64,000 bases of DNA, from the NCBI RefSeq assembly GCF_900157365.1, contig NZ_FUEZ01000003.1:1054001-1118000 (forward strand). Direction: 5' to 3'. The stretch comes from Mycobacterium numidiamassiliense (GTDB taxonomy: Bacteria > Actinomycetota > Actinomycetes > Mycobacteriales > Mycobacteriaceae). Each line of letters begins with the position of its first letter. Positions within the stretch are counted from its first letter, which is position 1. The notes beneath the pieces are model-generated. The model ran no database searches and was not told the DNA's origin. It worked only from the letters and a program-made list of their open reading frames with translations. The translations under genes were made by a program, and so were the position numbers. Shown one piece after another: positions 47,158-55,863 of this stretch.

Positions 47158-47187
47158 TGCGCGGCAACAACACGCACATGCCGCGCA
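47158..47187. promoter_or_regulatory. Inverted repeat between Rv0485-like and dehydrogenase genes
   Basis: Perfect 9-bp arms TGCGCGGCA (47158-47166) and TGCCGCGCA (47179-47187), 12-base spacer, 63 bases upstream of the regulator start and 78 before the divergent dehydrogenase. A partial copy (GCGCGGCAA) starts at 47147. Candidate operator for the ROK protein. Confidence 0.5.
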
Positions 47188-47264
47188 AAGACACGCGGCG
47201 GCGGTGTTGAACAAGGCGCTGTGATGCACAAGAGGAATTTAGCACGTTTATTAGAGTTGTCTCG

Positions 47265-48014
47265 ATGACTTCAGCTAATGCGGACCAACGAACCGCGGTG
47301 GTCACCGGCGCCAGCTCGGGCATCGGCGAAGCAACCGCCAAAAACCTTGCAGCCCTTGGGTTTCACGTAGTCGCCGTGGCGCGGCGAGCGGACCGGATAA
47401 ACGCACTCGCGCGCGAGATTGGCGGCACCGCAATTGTGGCTGACGTCACAGATGACGACGCGGTCGCGCAACTGGCGAGCCAATTAAGCCGGGTCGATGT
47501 GCTGGTCAACAATGCGGGCGGGGCGCGCGGACTGGCGTTCGTCGTCGACTCTGATTTGGACCACTGGCGGTGGATGTGGGAGACCAACGTGCTCGGCACG
47601 CTGCGGGTCACCCGCGCGCTGCTGCCCAAGCTCATCGACTCCGGCGACGGCCTGATCGTCACCGTCACCTCGATCGCGGCGCTCGAGGTCTACGACGGCG
47701 GTGCCGGCTACACGGCCGCCAAACACGCCCAGGGCGCGCTGCACCGCACATTGCGCGGCGAGCTATTGGGAAAGCCGGTGCGGCTCACCGAAATCGCCCC
47801 TGGCGCAGTCGAAACCGAGTTCTCACTGGTCCGCTTCGACGGCGACGAGCAGCGCGCGGACGCGGTCTACAACGGCATCACACCGCTGGTGGCCGCCGAC
47901 GTGGCCGAGGTCATCGGATTCGTGGCCTCGCGGCCCGCACACGTCGACCTGGACCTGATCGTGATCCGGCCGCGCGATCAGGCCAGCGCTTCGAGGTTCA
48001 ACCGCCGGAGCTAG
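47265..48014 (+). CDS. Short-chain dehydrogenase/reductase (Rv0484c-like)
   Basis: 249 residues, classical [11 protein letters not shown] at 14-21 binds NADP(H), NNAG is at 82-85, and the catalytic Ser136, Tyr149 and Lys153 (YTAAK) are all in place. Related to the YdfG type, which oxidises hydroxy amino acids. Its natural substrate is unknown. ATG at 47265; its end overlaps convergent lprQ by 4 bases. Confidence 0.9.
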   Translation: MTSANADQRTAVVTGASSGIGEATAKNLAALGFHVVAVARRADRINALAREIGGTAIVADVTDDDAVAQLASQLSRVDVLVNNAGGARGLAFVVDSDLDHWRWMWETNVLGTLRVTRALLPKLIDSGDGLIVTVTSIAALEVYDGGAGYTAAKHAQGALHRTLRGELLGKPVRLTEIAPGAVETEFSLVRFDGDEQRADAVYNGITPLVAADVAEVIGFVASRPAHVDLDLIVIRPRDQASASRFNRRS

Positions 48015-49327
48015 CCGCCGGGGCTGGGCGAGGTGGTGGTCGTCGTCGGGGTCCCCGACAGGCTGGGCGCGGTCGACGGCGTGACCGGCGCGGTCACCGG
48101 GATTTGCGTCGACGGCGGGCGCCCATTCGCTGCCGGTAGCGCCGACATCGCGACCCAGGTATTCCAGTCCACGGCCCAGTCCCAGATGTCGCCGTCAGAG
48201 TAGGACAACTGGATTGAGCTTCCGGTCACCTCGACCGGGTCGCCGTAGATCGCTGTGGGGTAGTACTCCGCGGCATTTTCGGTCGACAGGTTGATGCAGC
48301 CGTTGGTGACGTTGGTGTTGCCCTGCGCGCCTGCGCTCGAAGGGTTGGCGTGGATGAACTCGCCGTTGTTGGAGATCCGCACCGCCCAGCGTTCGTGGGC
48401 GTTGGTGTAGCCGGCGGCCGGGTTGGACATGTAGAAGTCCGCGTACTTCTCGGTGACCACATGGATGCCGTTGCGGGTGACGTTGCGGGCCTTGTCGGCC
48501 TCGCCGTAGCTGCACGGGAAGTCCATGATGACGCCCTCGTCGCGGACCACCTGGATGCGGTGCGAGGTGACCTCGGCCTTGACCACCTGCTTGCGGCCGA
48601 TCTGGATCTTCAGCGACATGTCCTGCAGGCCGTAGGCGCCATCCCCGAACGGCAGCCCGTAGAACTTGGCGTCGACGTTGACGGTGGTGCCCGCCGGGTA
48701 GTACTCGCGGGTCCGGTAGTGGATGCGGGCGCCTCCCACCTCGTCCGGCAGCCAGGCCCAGCTGCCCTCGACGGGCGGGTTGGTGGTGACGGTCAGCGCC
48801 CTCTCGACGGCGGCCTTGTCGCTGATCGGCGCATCGAACTGGATGATGATCGGCGCCGCGACCCCCACGGTCTGGCCGTCGGCCAACTGGAATCCGCCGT
48901 CGACCTTCTTGCTGGGCGTCACGGTGGTGAACTTGCCCGCGACGTTAACGGCCTTGCCGTCGTGGCCCACGGCCGAGCCGCTCCAGGTGTAGGTGGCGTC
49001 GTAGCCCAGCGGTTCGGTGATCGTGTAGACGGTGCGATCGTCGTTGAAGGCCCCGGCGATGGCTTTGCCCGCCGAATTGGTCAACGCGACCTTCTGAAAC
49101 CACCCGTCGGCGATCTGCACGCTGATCGGTGCGATCGGGACCACGTCGCTGGCCGCGTCGGCGGGCTGGAACTTCAGGCGCGCCGCCGGCTGCTCTTTTT
49201 TGTCCGCTTGTTGCTTGGCCGCGGGGCTGTCGCAGGCCGCCAAAACGCTGGGAGCGAACACACCGAGCCCAAGGGCCGCCAAAGCCAGGCGCCGGTTGAT
49301 CGGCGGCTGGCCACTGGTTGTGTTCAC
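48011..49327 (-). CDS. lprQ: L,D-transpeptidase lipoprotein (LdtMt5-like)
   Basis: 438 residues from GTG 49327. A signal peptide ends in a lipobox with Cys32 (SVLAAC). Two Ig-like domains precede the YkuD catalytic domain, where His326 (EFIHANP) and Cys344 ([10 protein letters not shown]) form the active site; the TNGC variant is known for this subgroup. It forms 3-3 cross-links in peptidoglycan. A Pro/Thr/Ser-rich tail ends the protein. Equivalent of Rv0483. Confidence 0.93.
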   Translation of the reverse strand: MNTTSGQPPINRRLALAALGLGVFAPSVLAACDSPAAKQQADKKEQPAARLKFQPADAASDVVPIAPISVQIADGWFQKVALTNSAGKAIAGAFNDDRTVYTITEPLGYDATYTWSGSAVGHDGKAVNVAGKFTTVTPSKKVDGGFQLADGQTVGVAAPIIIQFDAPISDKAAVERALTVTTNPPVEGSWAWLPDEVGGARIHYRTREYYPAGTTVNVDAKFYGLPFGDGAYGLQDMSLKIQIGRKQVVKAEVTSHRIQVVRDEGVIMDFPCSYGEADKARNVTRNGIHVVTEKYADFYMSNPAAGYTNAHERWAVRISNNGEFIHANPSSAGAQGNTNVTNGCINLSTENAAEYYPTAIYGDPVEVTGSSIQLSYSDGDIWDWAVDWNTWVAMSALPAANGRPPSTQIPVTAPVTPSTAPSLSGTPTTTTTSPSPGG

Positions 49328-49409
49328 GACACTCAAAGATACCGGGACACCGCCCCTGCCCCGGTCACGACGGCTCGGTGACAGCGTCACAGCTGGGCTG
49401 AAGAGACAG

Positions 49410-50510
49410 CTACAGGGTGCAACCTAGCAGCACGGGCTCCGGCTCGAGTGTGATGCCAAACACGTCGTGAACCCCGTCTCGGATGGTGCGGGCCAACGCA
49501 ATCACGTCTTCCGCGCTGGCGCCGCCGCGGTTGGTCAGCGCCAGCGCGTGCTTGGTGGACAACCGGCAGGGGGCCGCGTCGTCGTCCGGATAGCCCTTGC
49601 CGAATCCTGCCCGCTCCACCAGCCAGCCGGCGGCCAGCTTGACGCCGTCGGGTGCGGGATAGTGCGGCACCGGGACGTCGATCCGGGCGGCCAGCCGCCC
49701 GTAGCTTTCCGGCGTCACGACCGGGTTGGTGAAGAACGAACCCACGCTCCACGTGTCGTGGTCGGCCGCGTCGAGCACCATGCCCTTGCGAGCACGCAGC
49801 GACAGCACCGCCTCGCGCACCGCACGCGGATCGGCCCGCTCGCCGCTGTCGGCGCCCAGCGCCGCCGTCAGCTCGCCGTAGCGCAGCGGCGCGCTGCGGC
49901 CGGATGCATCCAGCGCGAACTCCACTTCCAGCACGACCGTGGGGGTGTGAACACTGCCTGCGCGTTTGAAGACGCTGGTGCGGTACCCGAAACCAAGCTC
50001 GTCGCCAGGTATCCAGCGCACGTCCCCGCTGCTGCGGTCCAACACCCGGACCCGTGTGATGGTGTCCGACACTTCCGCGCCATAGGCGCCGACGTTCTGC
50101 ACCGGCGTGGCCCCGGCCGATCCGGGGATGCCGGACAGGCATTCCAGCCCACCCAGGCCGCGCTCGATGGCTGCGACCACGACGTCGTCCCAGACCGCGC
50201 CCGCCTCGGCGCGCACCATGTTGCCGTCGATGGTGATGCCGTCGTTGGCCATCCGCACCGCGGTCAGGTCGGTAAGGGTGTCGGCGATCACCAGGTTGGA
50301 GCCACCGGCCAAGACCAGCAGCGGACCGCGATCGGGCCCGCGTGTTTCGGCATCCAGCAGCCGCAAAACGGCCACCACTTGGTCGGTGCTGGTGCAGGTG
50401 ATCAGGCGGTGCGCGACCGGCCCGATCCGCAAGGTGGTCAACGGCGCCAGCGGCACCGCTTCGGCGACCGACGCGCCGGCAAATTGCGACCCGACACCGC
50501 TCCGATTCAT
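49410..50510 (-). CDS. murB: UDP-N-acetylenolpyruvoylglucosamine reductase
   Basis: 366 residues. Reduces UDP-GlcNAc-enolpyruvate to UDP-MurNAc. [11 protein letters not shown] binds [21 protein letters not shown] is the substrate loop, and VGSFFTNPV holds the catalytic Ser that protonates the product. The last part, [15 protein letters not shown], completes a type I MurB. ATG 50510. Divergent from the DUF2505 gene with 26 bases between. Confidence 0.95.
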   Translation of the reverse strand: MNRSGVGSQFAGASVAEAVPLAPLTTLRIGPVAHRLITCTSTDQVVAVLRLLDAETRGPDRGPLLVLAGGSNLVIADTLTDLTAVRMANDGITIDGNMVRAEAGAVWDDVVVAAIERGLGGLECLSGIPGSAGATPVQNVGAYGAEVSDTITRVRVLDRSSGDVRWIPGDELGFGYRTSVFKRAGSVHTPTVVLEVEFALDASGRSAPLRYGELTAALGADSGERADPRAVREAVLSLRARKGMVLDAADHDTWSVGSFFTNPVVTPESYGRLAARIDVPVPHYPAPDGVKLAAGWLVERAGFGKGYPDDDAAPCRLSTKHALALTNRGGASAEDVIALARTIRDGVHDVFGITLEPEPVLLGCTL

Positions 50511-50536
50511 CGCCCGTAACGGTAGCCTGACCAGCT

Positions 50537-51061
50537 ATGCCGCGTTCATTTGACTTGTCCGCCGAATACCAGGACAGCGTGGAAGACGTCCTGCGGGCCT
50601 TCACCGAGGCGGACTACTGGTTGGCCAGGCTGGCCGGATCCGGCGTCGACGAGGCGAAGCTGGAGTCGCTTCGAGTCGGTGGCGATCCCGGAGACGCCGG
50701 GACCATCGAGGTGGTCACCCTGCAGGTCGTGCATAGCAATAAGCTGCCGGCGATGATGTCCCAGCTGCACCGGGGCGACATCCGCATCACCCGCGAGGAG
50801 AGCTGGGACCTGGTCGACGACGGCACCGCCAAGGGGACCTTCACCGGATCGGTGGCGGGTGCGCCGGCGAAGGTGTCGGGCACCGCGTTGCTGTACCCCG
50901 CGGCGGAGTCGGGCGGCTCCCGGCTGGAGTGCCAGCTCACGGTGCACGTCAGGATCCCCCTCATCGGCGGCAAGGTGGAGAAGGTCATCGGCACCCAACT
51001 GGCCAACCTGGTGATGGCAGAACAGCAGTTCACCTCCCAATGGATCACCAACAACGCCTGA
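50537..51061 (+). CDS. DUF2505 (START/polyketide cyclase-like) protein
   Basis: 174 residues, START/SRPBCC-like hydrophobic-cavity fold. RSFDLSAEYQDSVEDVLRAF and VHVRIPLIGGKVEKVIGTQL, the latter a typical C-terminal helix, match the actinobacterial DUF2505 family. It might bind a lipid or hydrophobic intermediate. No catalytic residue is obvious. Equivalent of Rv0481c. Confidence 0.85.
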   Translation: MPRSFDLSAEYQDSVEDVLRAFTEADYWLARLAGSGVDEAKLESLRVGGDPGDAGTIEVVTLQVVHSNKLPAMMSQLHRGDIRITREESWDLVDDGTAKGTFTGSVAGAPAKVSGTALLYPAAESGGSRLECQLTVHVRIPLIGGKVEKVIGTQLANLVMAEQQFTSQWITNNA

Positions 51062-51088
51062 AGCCACTCGGCTTTTAAGCTGGGGCCT

Positions 51089-51919
51089 ATGCGAATCGCG
51101 CTGGCGCAGATCCTCAGTGGCACCGATCCGGCGGCGAATCTGCAGCTGGTCCGCGAGTACACGGCCCGCGCCGCGGACGCGGGGGCGACGCTGGTGGTGT
51201 TCCCGGAGGCGACCATGTGCCGCTTCGGCGTCCCGCTGGCACCGATCGCCGAGCCCGTCGACGGGCCGTGGGGCGACGGCGTCCGGCGCATCGCCAGCGA
51301 CTCCGGCCTGACCGTGATTGCCGGCATGTTCACCCCGTCCGGGGACGGGCGGGTGAGGAACACGCTGATCGCCGCCGGGCCGGGCTCACCGAATCAGCCC
51401 GACGCCCACTACGACAAGATCCACCTCTACGACGCGTTCGGCTTTACCGAGTCACGGACGGTGGCCGCCGGGCGCGAGCCGGTAGTGATCACGGTCGACG
51501 GTGTGACTGTCGGGCTGACGGTTTGCTACGACATCCGCTTCCCCGCCCTCTACACCGAGCTGGCCCGCCGCGGCGCCCAGCTCGTCACGGCCTGCGCGTC
51601 ATGGGGTTCGGGCCCCGGCAAACTCGAGCAGTGGACGCTGCTGGCTCGGGCGCGGGCACTGGACTCGATGAGCTACATCGCCGCGGTGGGGCAGGCCGAT
51701 CCCGGTGAGGCGCTGGGTGGCTCGGGCGCGCCGACCGGCGTGGGCGGGAGCTTGGTGGCGTCGCCGTTCGGCGAAGTGGTGGCGTCGGCCGGCGCCCATC
51801 CCGACTTGGTGGTCACCGACATCGACGTCGACCGGGTGGCCGACGCTCGGGAGAGCATCGCGGTGCTACGCAACCGCTCTGACTTTGCTCGTGCCGATAG
51901 GGCAGAATCGATTGGGTGA
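51089..51919 (+). CDS. Carbon-nitrogen hydrolase (nitrilase superfamily)
   Basis: 276 residues. The catalytic triad is visible: Glu40 (VVFPEATM), Lys110 (YDKIHLYD) and Cys146 (GLTVCYDIRFP). The subgroup resembles Nit1/Nit2-type amidases, which repair deaminated glutathione or hydrolyse omega-amides. A role in mycothiol-related or amide repair is possible but not shown. Stop overlaps the next gene's GTG by 4 bases. Equivalent of Rv0480c. Confidence 0.9.
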   Translation: MRIALAQILSGTDPAANLQLVREYTARAADAGATLVVFPEATMCRFGVPLAPIAEPVDGPWGDGVRRIASDSGLTVIAGMFTPSGDGRVRNTLIAAGPGSPNQPDAHYDKIHLYDAFGFTESRTVAAGREPVVITVDGVTVGLTVCYDIRFPALYTELARRGAQLVTACASWGSGPGKLEQWTLLARARALDSMSYIAAVGQADPGEALGGSGAPTGVGGSLVASPFGEVVASAGAHPDLVVTDIDVDRVADARESIAVLRNRSDFARADRAESIG

Positions 51920-52950
51920 CGAACCCACCAGGACCACCACCCGAGGGCCCGTCGACGTGGGGCCGTCCCGGCAGCCAGGGCCCGTTCGGCCAGCAACCGA
52001 CTGAGCGCCCCACCGAGCACATCCACACCGGCCCCCCGGGGCAACCTGCGCCCAGCGTGCCGTTGTCGCAGGAGCGGACCGAGCAGTTCGGCGTGGGTCA
52101 TGCCAACGCGCCGCAGCCCGGTCCCCCACCGCCGCCGGTTCCCCCGGGGCCGACGGAACGGCTGGCCACACCCGACCACGAACCCCCACCGGCGAAGCAG
52201 CGTAAAAAGCGCTCCCTGCGCGACCCGCTGTCCATCGTGCTCATCGCCATCATCGTGGTGTCGCTGGTGCTGGCGGGGCTGATCGGCGGCGAGCTGTACG
52301 CCCGTCACGACGCGCAAAGCAAGGTCGCCCAGGCGGTGGCGTGCGAGGTCAACGATCAGGCCACGGCCTCGTTCGGAGTGACGCCGTTGCTGCTGTGGCA
52401 GCTCGCCACCAACCGGTTCACCAACATCTCGGTGTCGACGGCGGGCAACCAGATCCGCGATGCCAAGGGCATGAAAATCGCCATCAACATCAAAGATGTC
52501 GACCTCGACAAGCAGACCTCCACATCGAAGGGCACCATCGGATCGCTCGTCGCCACCATCGACTGGACGAGTGACGGCATCAAACAGTCTGTGCAGAACC
52601 AGATTCCGCTCCTCGGTCCCGCCGTCATCAGCACCGTGATCACTCACCCTGCCGACGGCACCATCGAGCTCAAGGGACCGCTGGACAACATCACGGTCAA
52701 GCCGGTGGTATCCGGCACCGGGTTGCAGCTGCAGATCCAGAGTTTCAACCCGCTCGGCATCACCGTGCCGAAGGAAACCATCCAGCCGTACCTGGATGCG
52801 TTGACCTCAAGCCTGACCAAGAACTTCCCGCTGGGTATCCACGCGGACAGCGTTCAGGTGACGTCGACCGGTGTGACCAGCCAGTTCTCCACTCAGAACG
52901 CGACCATCCCGGCCGGCAACAACAACGACCCCTGCTTCGCCAACATCTGA
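51916..52950 (+). CDS. DUF2993 membrane-anchored protein (LmeA-like)
   Basis: 344 residues from GTG 51916. A Pro-rich cytoplasmic N-terminus (1-95) precedes one membrane helix at about 103-128 (PLSIVLIAIIVVSLVLAGL). The extracytoplasmic DUF2993 domain follows (AVACEVNDQATASFGV, then repeated beta strands). Relatives such as LmeA bind phospholipids in the periplasm. It might help lipid or lipoglycan export. Equivalent of Rv0479c. Ends 9 bases from convergent deoC. Confidence 0.84.
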   Translation: MTNPPGPPPEGPSTWGRPGSQGPFGQQPTERPTEHIHTGPPGQPAPSVPLSQERTEQFGVGHANAPQPGPPPPPVPPGPTERLATPDHEPPPAKQRKKRSLRDPLSIVLIAIIVVSLVLAGLIGGELYARHDAQSKVAQAVACEVNDQATASFGVTPLLLWQLATNRFTNISVSTAGNQIRDAKGMKIAINIKDVDLDKQTSTSKGTIGSLVATIDWTSDGIKQSVQNQIPLLGPAVISTVITHPADGTIELKGPLDNITVKPVVSGTGLQLQIQSFNPLGITVPKETIQPYLDALTSSLTKNFPLGIHADSVQVTSTGVTSQFSTQNATIPAGNNNDPCFANI

Positions 52951-52959
52951 CGGCTGCGC

Positions 52960-53640
52960 CTAGCCGAGGCCGTCGAGCACGGACCGGGTCCCGGACAGGC
53001 CGAGCCGGGTGGCGCCGGCATCCAGCATCGCGATGGCGTCGGCGGCCGTCCGGATGCCGCCGCTGGCCTTGACGCCAAGCCGCCCGCCGACGGTCGCTGC
53101 CATCACCTCGACCGCGCGCACCGACGCGCCGCCCGCCGGGTGGAATCCGGTTGACGTCTTGACGAAGTCTGCACCCGCCGCCGCGGCGGCGTGACATACC
53201 TCCGTGAGCGGGCGCTCGCCCGAAAGATTAAGCAGCACAGCCGATTCCACGATCACCTTGAGCACCGCCGCCGGTACCGCGGCGCGCACCGCCTCGATGT
53301 CGAGGCGCACCGCGTCGAGGTCTCCGGCCAGCGCGGCGCCGACGTCGATGACCATGTCGATCTCGACGGCACCGCATGCCACCGCCAGCGCCGCCTCGTG
53401 AGCCTTGACCGCCGGGACATGCTTGCCCGACGGAAAACCGGCCACCGCGGCAACCCGCACCCCGCCGTCGGCGGTGGCGACGGCGGTTGGCACCATCGAC
53501 GGCGAAACGCACACCGCGTAGACGCCGAGCTCGACGGCGTCGACGACCAGCGCGACCACATCGGCCTCGGTGGCCTCGGGTTTGAGCAACGTGTGGTCAA
53601 CCAGTGCGGCGACATGTCCTCGGCTGGGGTGGCCTGCCAC
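52960..53640 (-). CDS. deoC: Deoxyribose-phosphate aldolase
   Basis: 226 residues, class I aldolase TIM barrel. Schiff-base Lys161 in DFVKTSTGF; Asp95 region [10 protein letters not shown] and the phosphate-binding [10 protein letters not shown] near the end complete the site. Cleaves 2-deoxyribose-5-phosphate to acetaldehyde and glyceraldehyde-3-phosphate. GTG at 53640 shares one base with the stop of the upstream (frameshifted) gene. Confidence 0.95.
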   Translation of the reverse strand: MAGHPSRGHVAALVDHTLLKPEATEADVVALVVDAVELGVYAVCVSPSMVPTAVATADGGVRVAAVAGFPSGKHVPAVKAHEAALAVACGAVEIDMVIDVGAALAGDLDAVRLDIEAVRAAVPAAVLKVIVESAVLLNLSGERPLTEVCHAAAAAGADFVKTSTGFHPAGGASVRAVEVMAATVGGRLGVKASGGIRTAADAIAMLDAGATRLGLSGTRSVLDGLG

Positions 53641-54075
53641 TAGAACGGCTCCTCCTGACCGCCCGGATTACATCCGGACGCAACCATTTCGGCGTCATCG
53701 ACGACCGGCCGCCACGGCTCGAGGTTCCAGCTGGGCTTGCCGGGTTGCACGATTTCAGCGAACTGCCAATGGCAAACGAATTGCGCGCGCATGCCGGGGG
53801 TGTCGGCGTGCGACGACTTGGTGAGCACCTCGGCCCATGCCTCGTCCGCGGCGGCGTCCGAACCGGGTTGCCTGGAGGCCAACCGGCCAGATGGTGTCGG
53901 GAAAACCCGCAGGCTGGTCAGCCGCTGCCACTGCGTCCACTGGGTGTGATCGATGTAGGGCGGCGAGTACCCGGGAGTGGGCGGCCCCGTCGCCGGGATC
54001 GGCCGAGGCCGCAGCCGGAAATACGCCCAGCAGTACGGCCGTCACCGCCGCCGGGACGGCTAGCAGGGCCTTCAT
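53640..54075 (-). pseudogene. Secreted protein gene (Rv0477-like) with one-base frameshift
   Basis: The start at ATG 54075 encodes a clear signal peptide (MKALLAVPAAVTAVLLGVF, ending near AASADPGDG). The rest is in the next frame: PPTPGYSPPYIDHTQW, TSLRVFPTPSGRLASRQPG, CHWQFAEIVQPGKPSWNLE, ending NPGGQEEPF at 53643. The span is 436 bases, one more than a multiple of three. Removing one base from the C-run 53985-53988 (G-run in the gene) joins both halves into a 144-residue protein, close to Rv0477 (148). Either a real frameshift or a sequencing error. Confidence 0.8.
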
Positions 54076-54079
54076 CCCG

Positions 54080-54367
54080 TCAGCGCGACTTACCCTGAAC
54101 TTCGAGGAGCTTGGGACGCACGTCAACCAGATACACGCCGGCCGCGCAGGCCGCGATCGCCATGCCGAGCACGCCGAAGATGAAACTCAGGATGGACGTC
54201 AGGGCGACCGCTAGGCCCAGGATTACCAGCCAGACCGGCTTGGTCAGCTTGTCGGCTGCGGTGTAGGCGTCGGTTCGCTGCATCGCGGCGTGTATGAACG
54301 CATACACCGCCATCACCAGAACGGCGATCTGCAAGACCAACATGACGGTTCCGACGGCGTGGTTCAC
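54080..54367 (-). CDS. DUF2516 small membrane protein (Rv0476-like)
   Basis: 95 residues, with helices at about 6-28 and 45-82. [19 protein letters not shown] between them is the DUF2516 hallmark, and [15 protein letters not shown] is conserved at the end. GTG at 54367 with AAGG upstream; an internal ATG at 54343 gives 87 residues, the M. tuberculosis length. Downstream of hbhA; function unknown. Confidence 0.82.
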   Translation of the reverse strand: MNHAVGTVMLVLQIAVLVMAVYAFIHAAMQRTDAYTAADKLTKPVWLVILGLAVALTSILSFIFGVLGMAIAACAAGVYLVDVRPKLLEVQGKSR

Positions 54368-54392
54368 GCCTTAAGGGTATGCGGGCACCGCC

Positions 54393-54434
54393 AAAAACGT
54401 CGACTCCGAGTTGCCCCGAAGGGCAACTCGGAGT
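54393..54434 (-). terminator. Strong intrinsic terminator of hbhA
   Basis: Fourteen-bp perfect stem (54403-54416 / 54421-54434). On the hbhA strand the loop is TTCG closed by C-G, the extra-stable cUUCGg tetraloop. A TTTTT run (54397-54393) follows five bases after the stem. It starts six bases after the hbhA stop and separates it from the DUF2516 gene. Confidence 0.88.
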
Positions 54435-54439
54435 TCGAA

Positions 54440-55045
54440 CTACTTCTGGGTGACCTTTTTGGCCGCCGACTTCTTGGCCGGAGCCTTCTTAGCCGGAGCC
54501 TTCTTTGCCGGAGCCTTCTTGGCCGGGGCCTTCTTGGCGGCCGCCTTGACCGACTCCGCCTTCTTGGGCAGCTCGATGCCGACCAGCTTGGCCGCACGCT
54601 CACCGACCGCGCGGGTCTGCGTCGCCACAGTGCCCAGCGCCTCTTGGGTCAGCTCGACGGCCTGGTCTACGTAGCCCTCGGCGCGTGCCGTGGTCTCCTC
54701 GAACGGCCGCTGACTGCGAAGCCGCTGCAGCGCGGTTTCGCCACGCTCGACCAGCTCGTTGTACCGGTTGGTCGCGGCGTCCAGGTAACCCTCGGCAGCC
54801 TTGCGCAGCTCCTCGGGGGTGAACCGCTCGCGCAGCTCGGTGACCTGCTCCGGCAGCTCGTCCTGCAGCTTGGCCAGGCGAGCACGGCTCTCCTCGACGC
54901 GGCTACGGGTTTCGGAGCGGGTGTCTTCGGCGCGCTCCCGCAGGCCGGTGAGCAGCTCGTTGACGGTGGCCAGTGCCAGGTCGGCGGCGCCCAGGGCAGC
55001 CAGCAACGGAGCCCGCAATTCTTCGATGTTCGAGTTTTCAGCCAT
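54440..55045 (-). CDS. hbhA: Heparin-binding hemagglutinin
   Basis: 201 residues, surface adhesin that binds heparan sulfate on epithelial cells and helps dissemination. The coiled-coil region (about 25-130) is charged and helical ([18 protein letters not shown]). The C-terminal 40 residues are Lys/Ala/Pro repeats of AKKAP, the methylated heparin-binding domain. ATG at 55045 follows GAAAGGAAG. No signal peptide, as in other mycobacteria. The 298-base upstream gap holds no gene I can support. Confidence 0.96.
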   Translation of the reverse strand: MAENSNIEELRAPLLAALGAADLALATVNELLTGLRERAEDTRSETRSRVEESRARLAKLQDELPEQVTELRERFTPEELRKAAEGYLDAATNRYNELVERGETALQRLRSQRPFEETTARAEGYVDQAVELTQEALGTVATQTRAVGERAAKLVGIELPKKAESVKAAAKKAPAKKAPAKKAPAKKAPAKKSAAKKVTQK

Positions 55046-55343
55046 GGTTTCTTCCTTTCATGGTGTTTTTTCAGTGATCTGTTTGCGTCGTTCTAAGAAG
55101 GTGGAGGGCAAGCGTCGGCTCCTCTGCGAGGAGGGTCAAGACCCGCGAATTGACGTGGCACGCGACTTGCCGGAAAACCTCCTGATCGGTCGGGTCGGGT
55201 TGAGGATCGAATGCGTATCGGGTGTCTGCCTTGCCTGCACCCGACGCTCAGGCTGGCGGGCATCGAGAGCGTTGTCGGTATTTCGCCGGCTATTGCCCGA
55301 AGGATTAGCTGACTTGACTGTGGGTAACCCGAAGGCCGCTGGT

Positions 55344-55763
55344 CTATGCCTGACCGTCGTCATCGGTCGGACACTCCTCGTGGATCGATTCACCTTGTTG
55401 GGTGAAAGAGGCGTAGATGTCGAGCAGCACTTGCTTCTGCCGCTCGGTGATCGCCGTATCGGTGACGATGGCGTCACGCACCTGGCTTTTATCGCTCGGT
55501 TCGAGCATGCCGGCCTGCACGTAGAGCACCTCGGCGGAAACCCGCAGGGCCTTGGCGATCTGGTTGAGCACATCGGCGGACGGCTTGCGCAGCCCGCGCT
55601 CCACCTGACTCAGGTACGGGTTGCTGACGCCCGCCCGTTCGGCGAGCTGCCGCACTGAGACCTGGGCATTTTCCCGCTGGGTCCTGATGAAGGTGCCGAT
55701 GTCGGAAGCCATGTCGGACGCGGCCGTGGACACCTTGGCGGAGAGCTTCTCCTCCGGTGGCAT
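55344..55763 (-). CDS. XRE-family regulator (Rv0474-like)
   Basis: 139 residues. The lambda-repressor-type helix-turn-helix at about 22-80 (VSVRQLAERAGVSNPYLSQ, then KALRVSAEVLYVQAG) is followed by a short C-terminal domain (ITERQKQVLLDIYASF). The M. tuberculosis counterpart was reported to act in copper response and to bind its own and other promoters. A palindrome 56 bases upstream is a candidate autoregulatory site. Confidence 0.86.
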   Translation of the reverse strand: MPPEEKLSAKVSTAASDMASDIGTFIRTQRENAQVSVRQLAERAGVSNPYLSQVERGLRKPSADVLNQIAKALRVSAEVLYVQAGMLEPSDKSQVRDAIVTDTAITERQKQVLLDIYASFTQQGESIHEECPTDDDGQA

Positions 55764-55818
55764 GCCGCGCTCCTCTGGTCCGATGGCCGATGGCCGATGG
55801 GCATCAGCCTACGGAACG

Positions 55819-55838
55819 GTGCTTGCTTTTGCAAGCAC
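55819..55838. promoter_or_regulatory. Palindrome upstream of the Rv0474-like gene
   Basis: GTGCTTGC (55819-55826) and GCAAGCAC (55831-55838) are perfect inverted arms around TTTT. A half-site AGTGCT follows at 55844-55849 on the minus strand. Fits an XRE dimer operator for the gene starting at 55763; inference. Confidence 0.6.
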
Positions 55839-55863
55839 TTGTTAGCACTACTAGAAAGCGGCG

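Noticed and set aside
55046..55343. Search for a gene or RNA upstream of hbhA
   Set aside because: Only small imperfect hairpins such as CTCCTC-TGC-GAGGAG near 55119-55133 were seen; not enough to call an RNA or gene.
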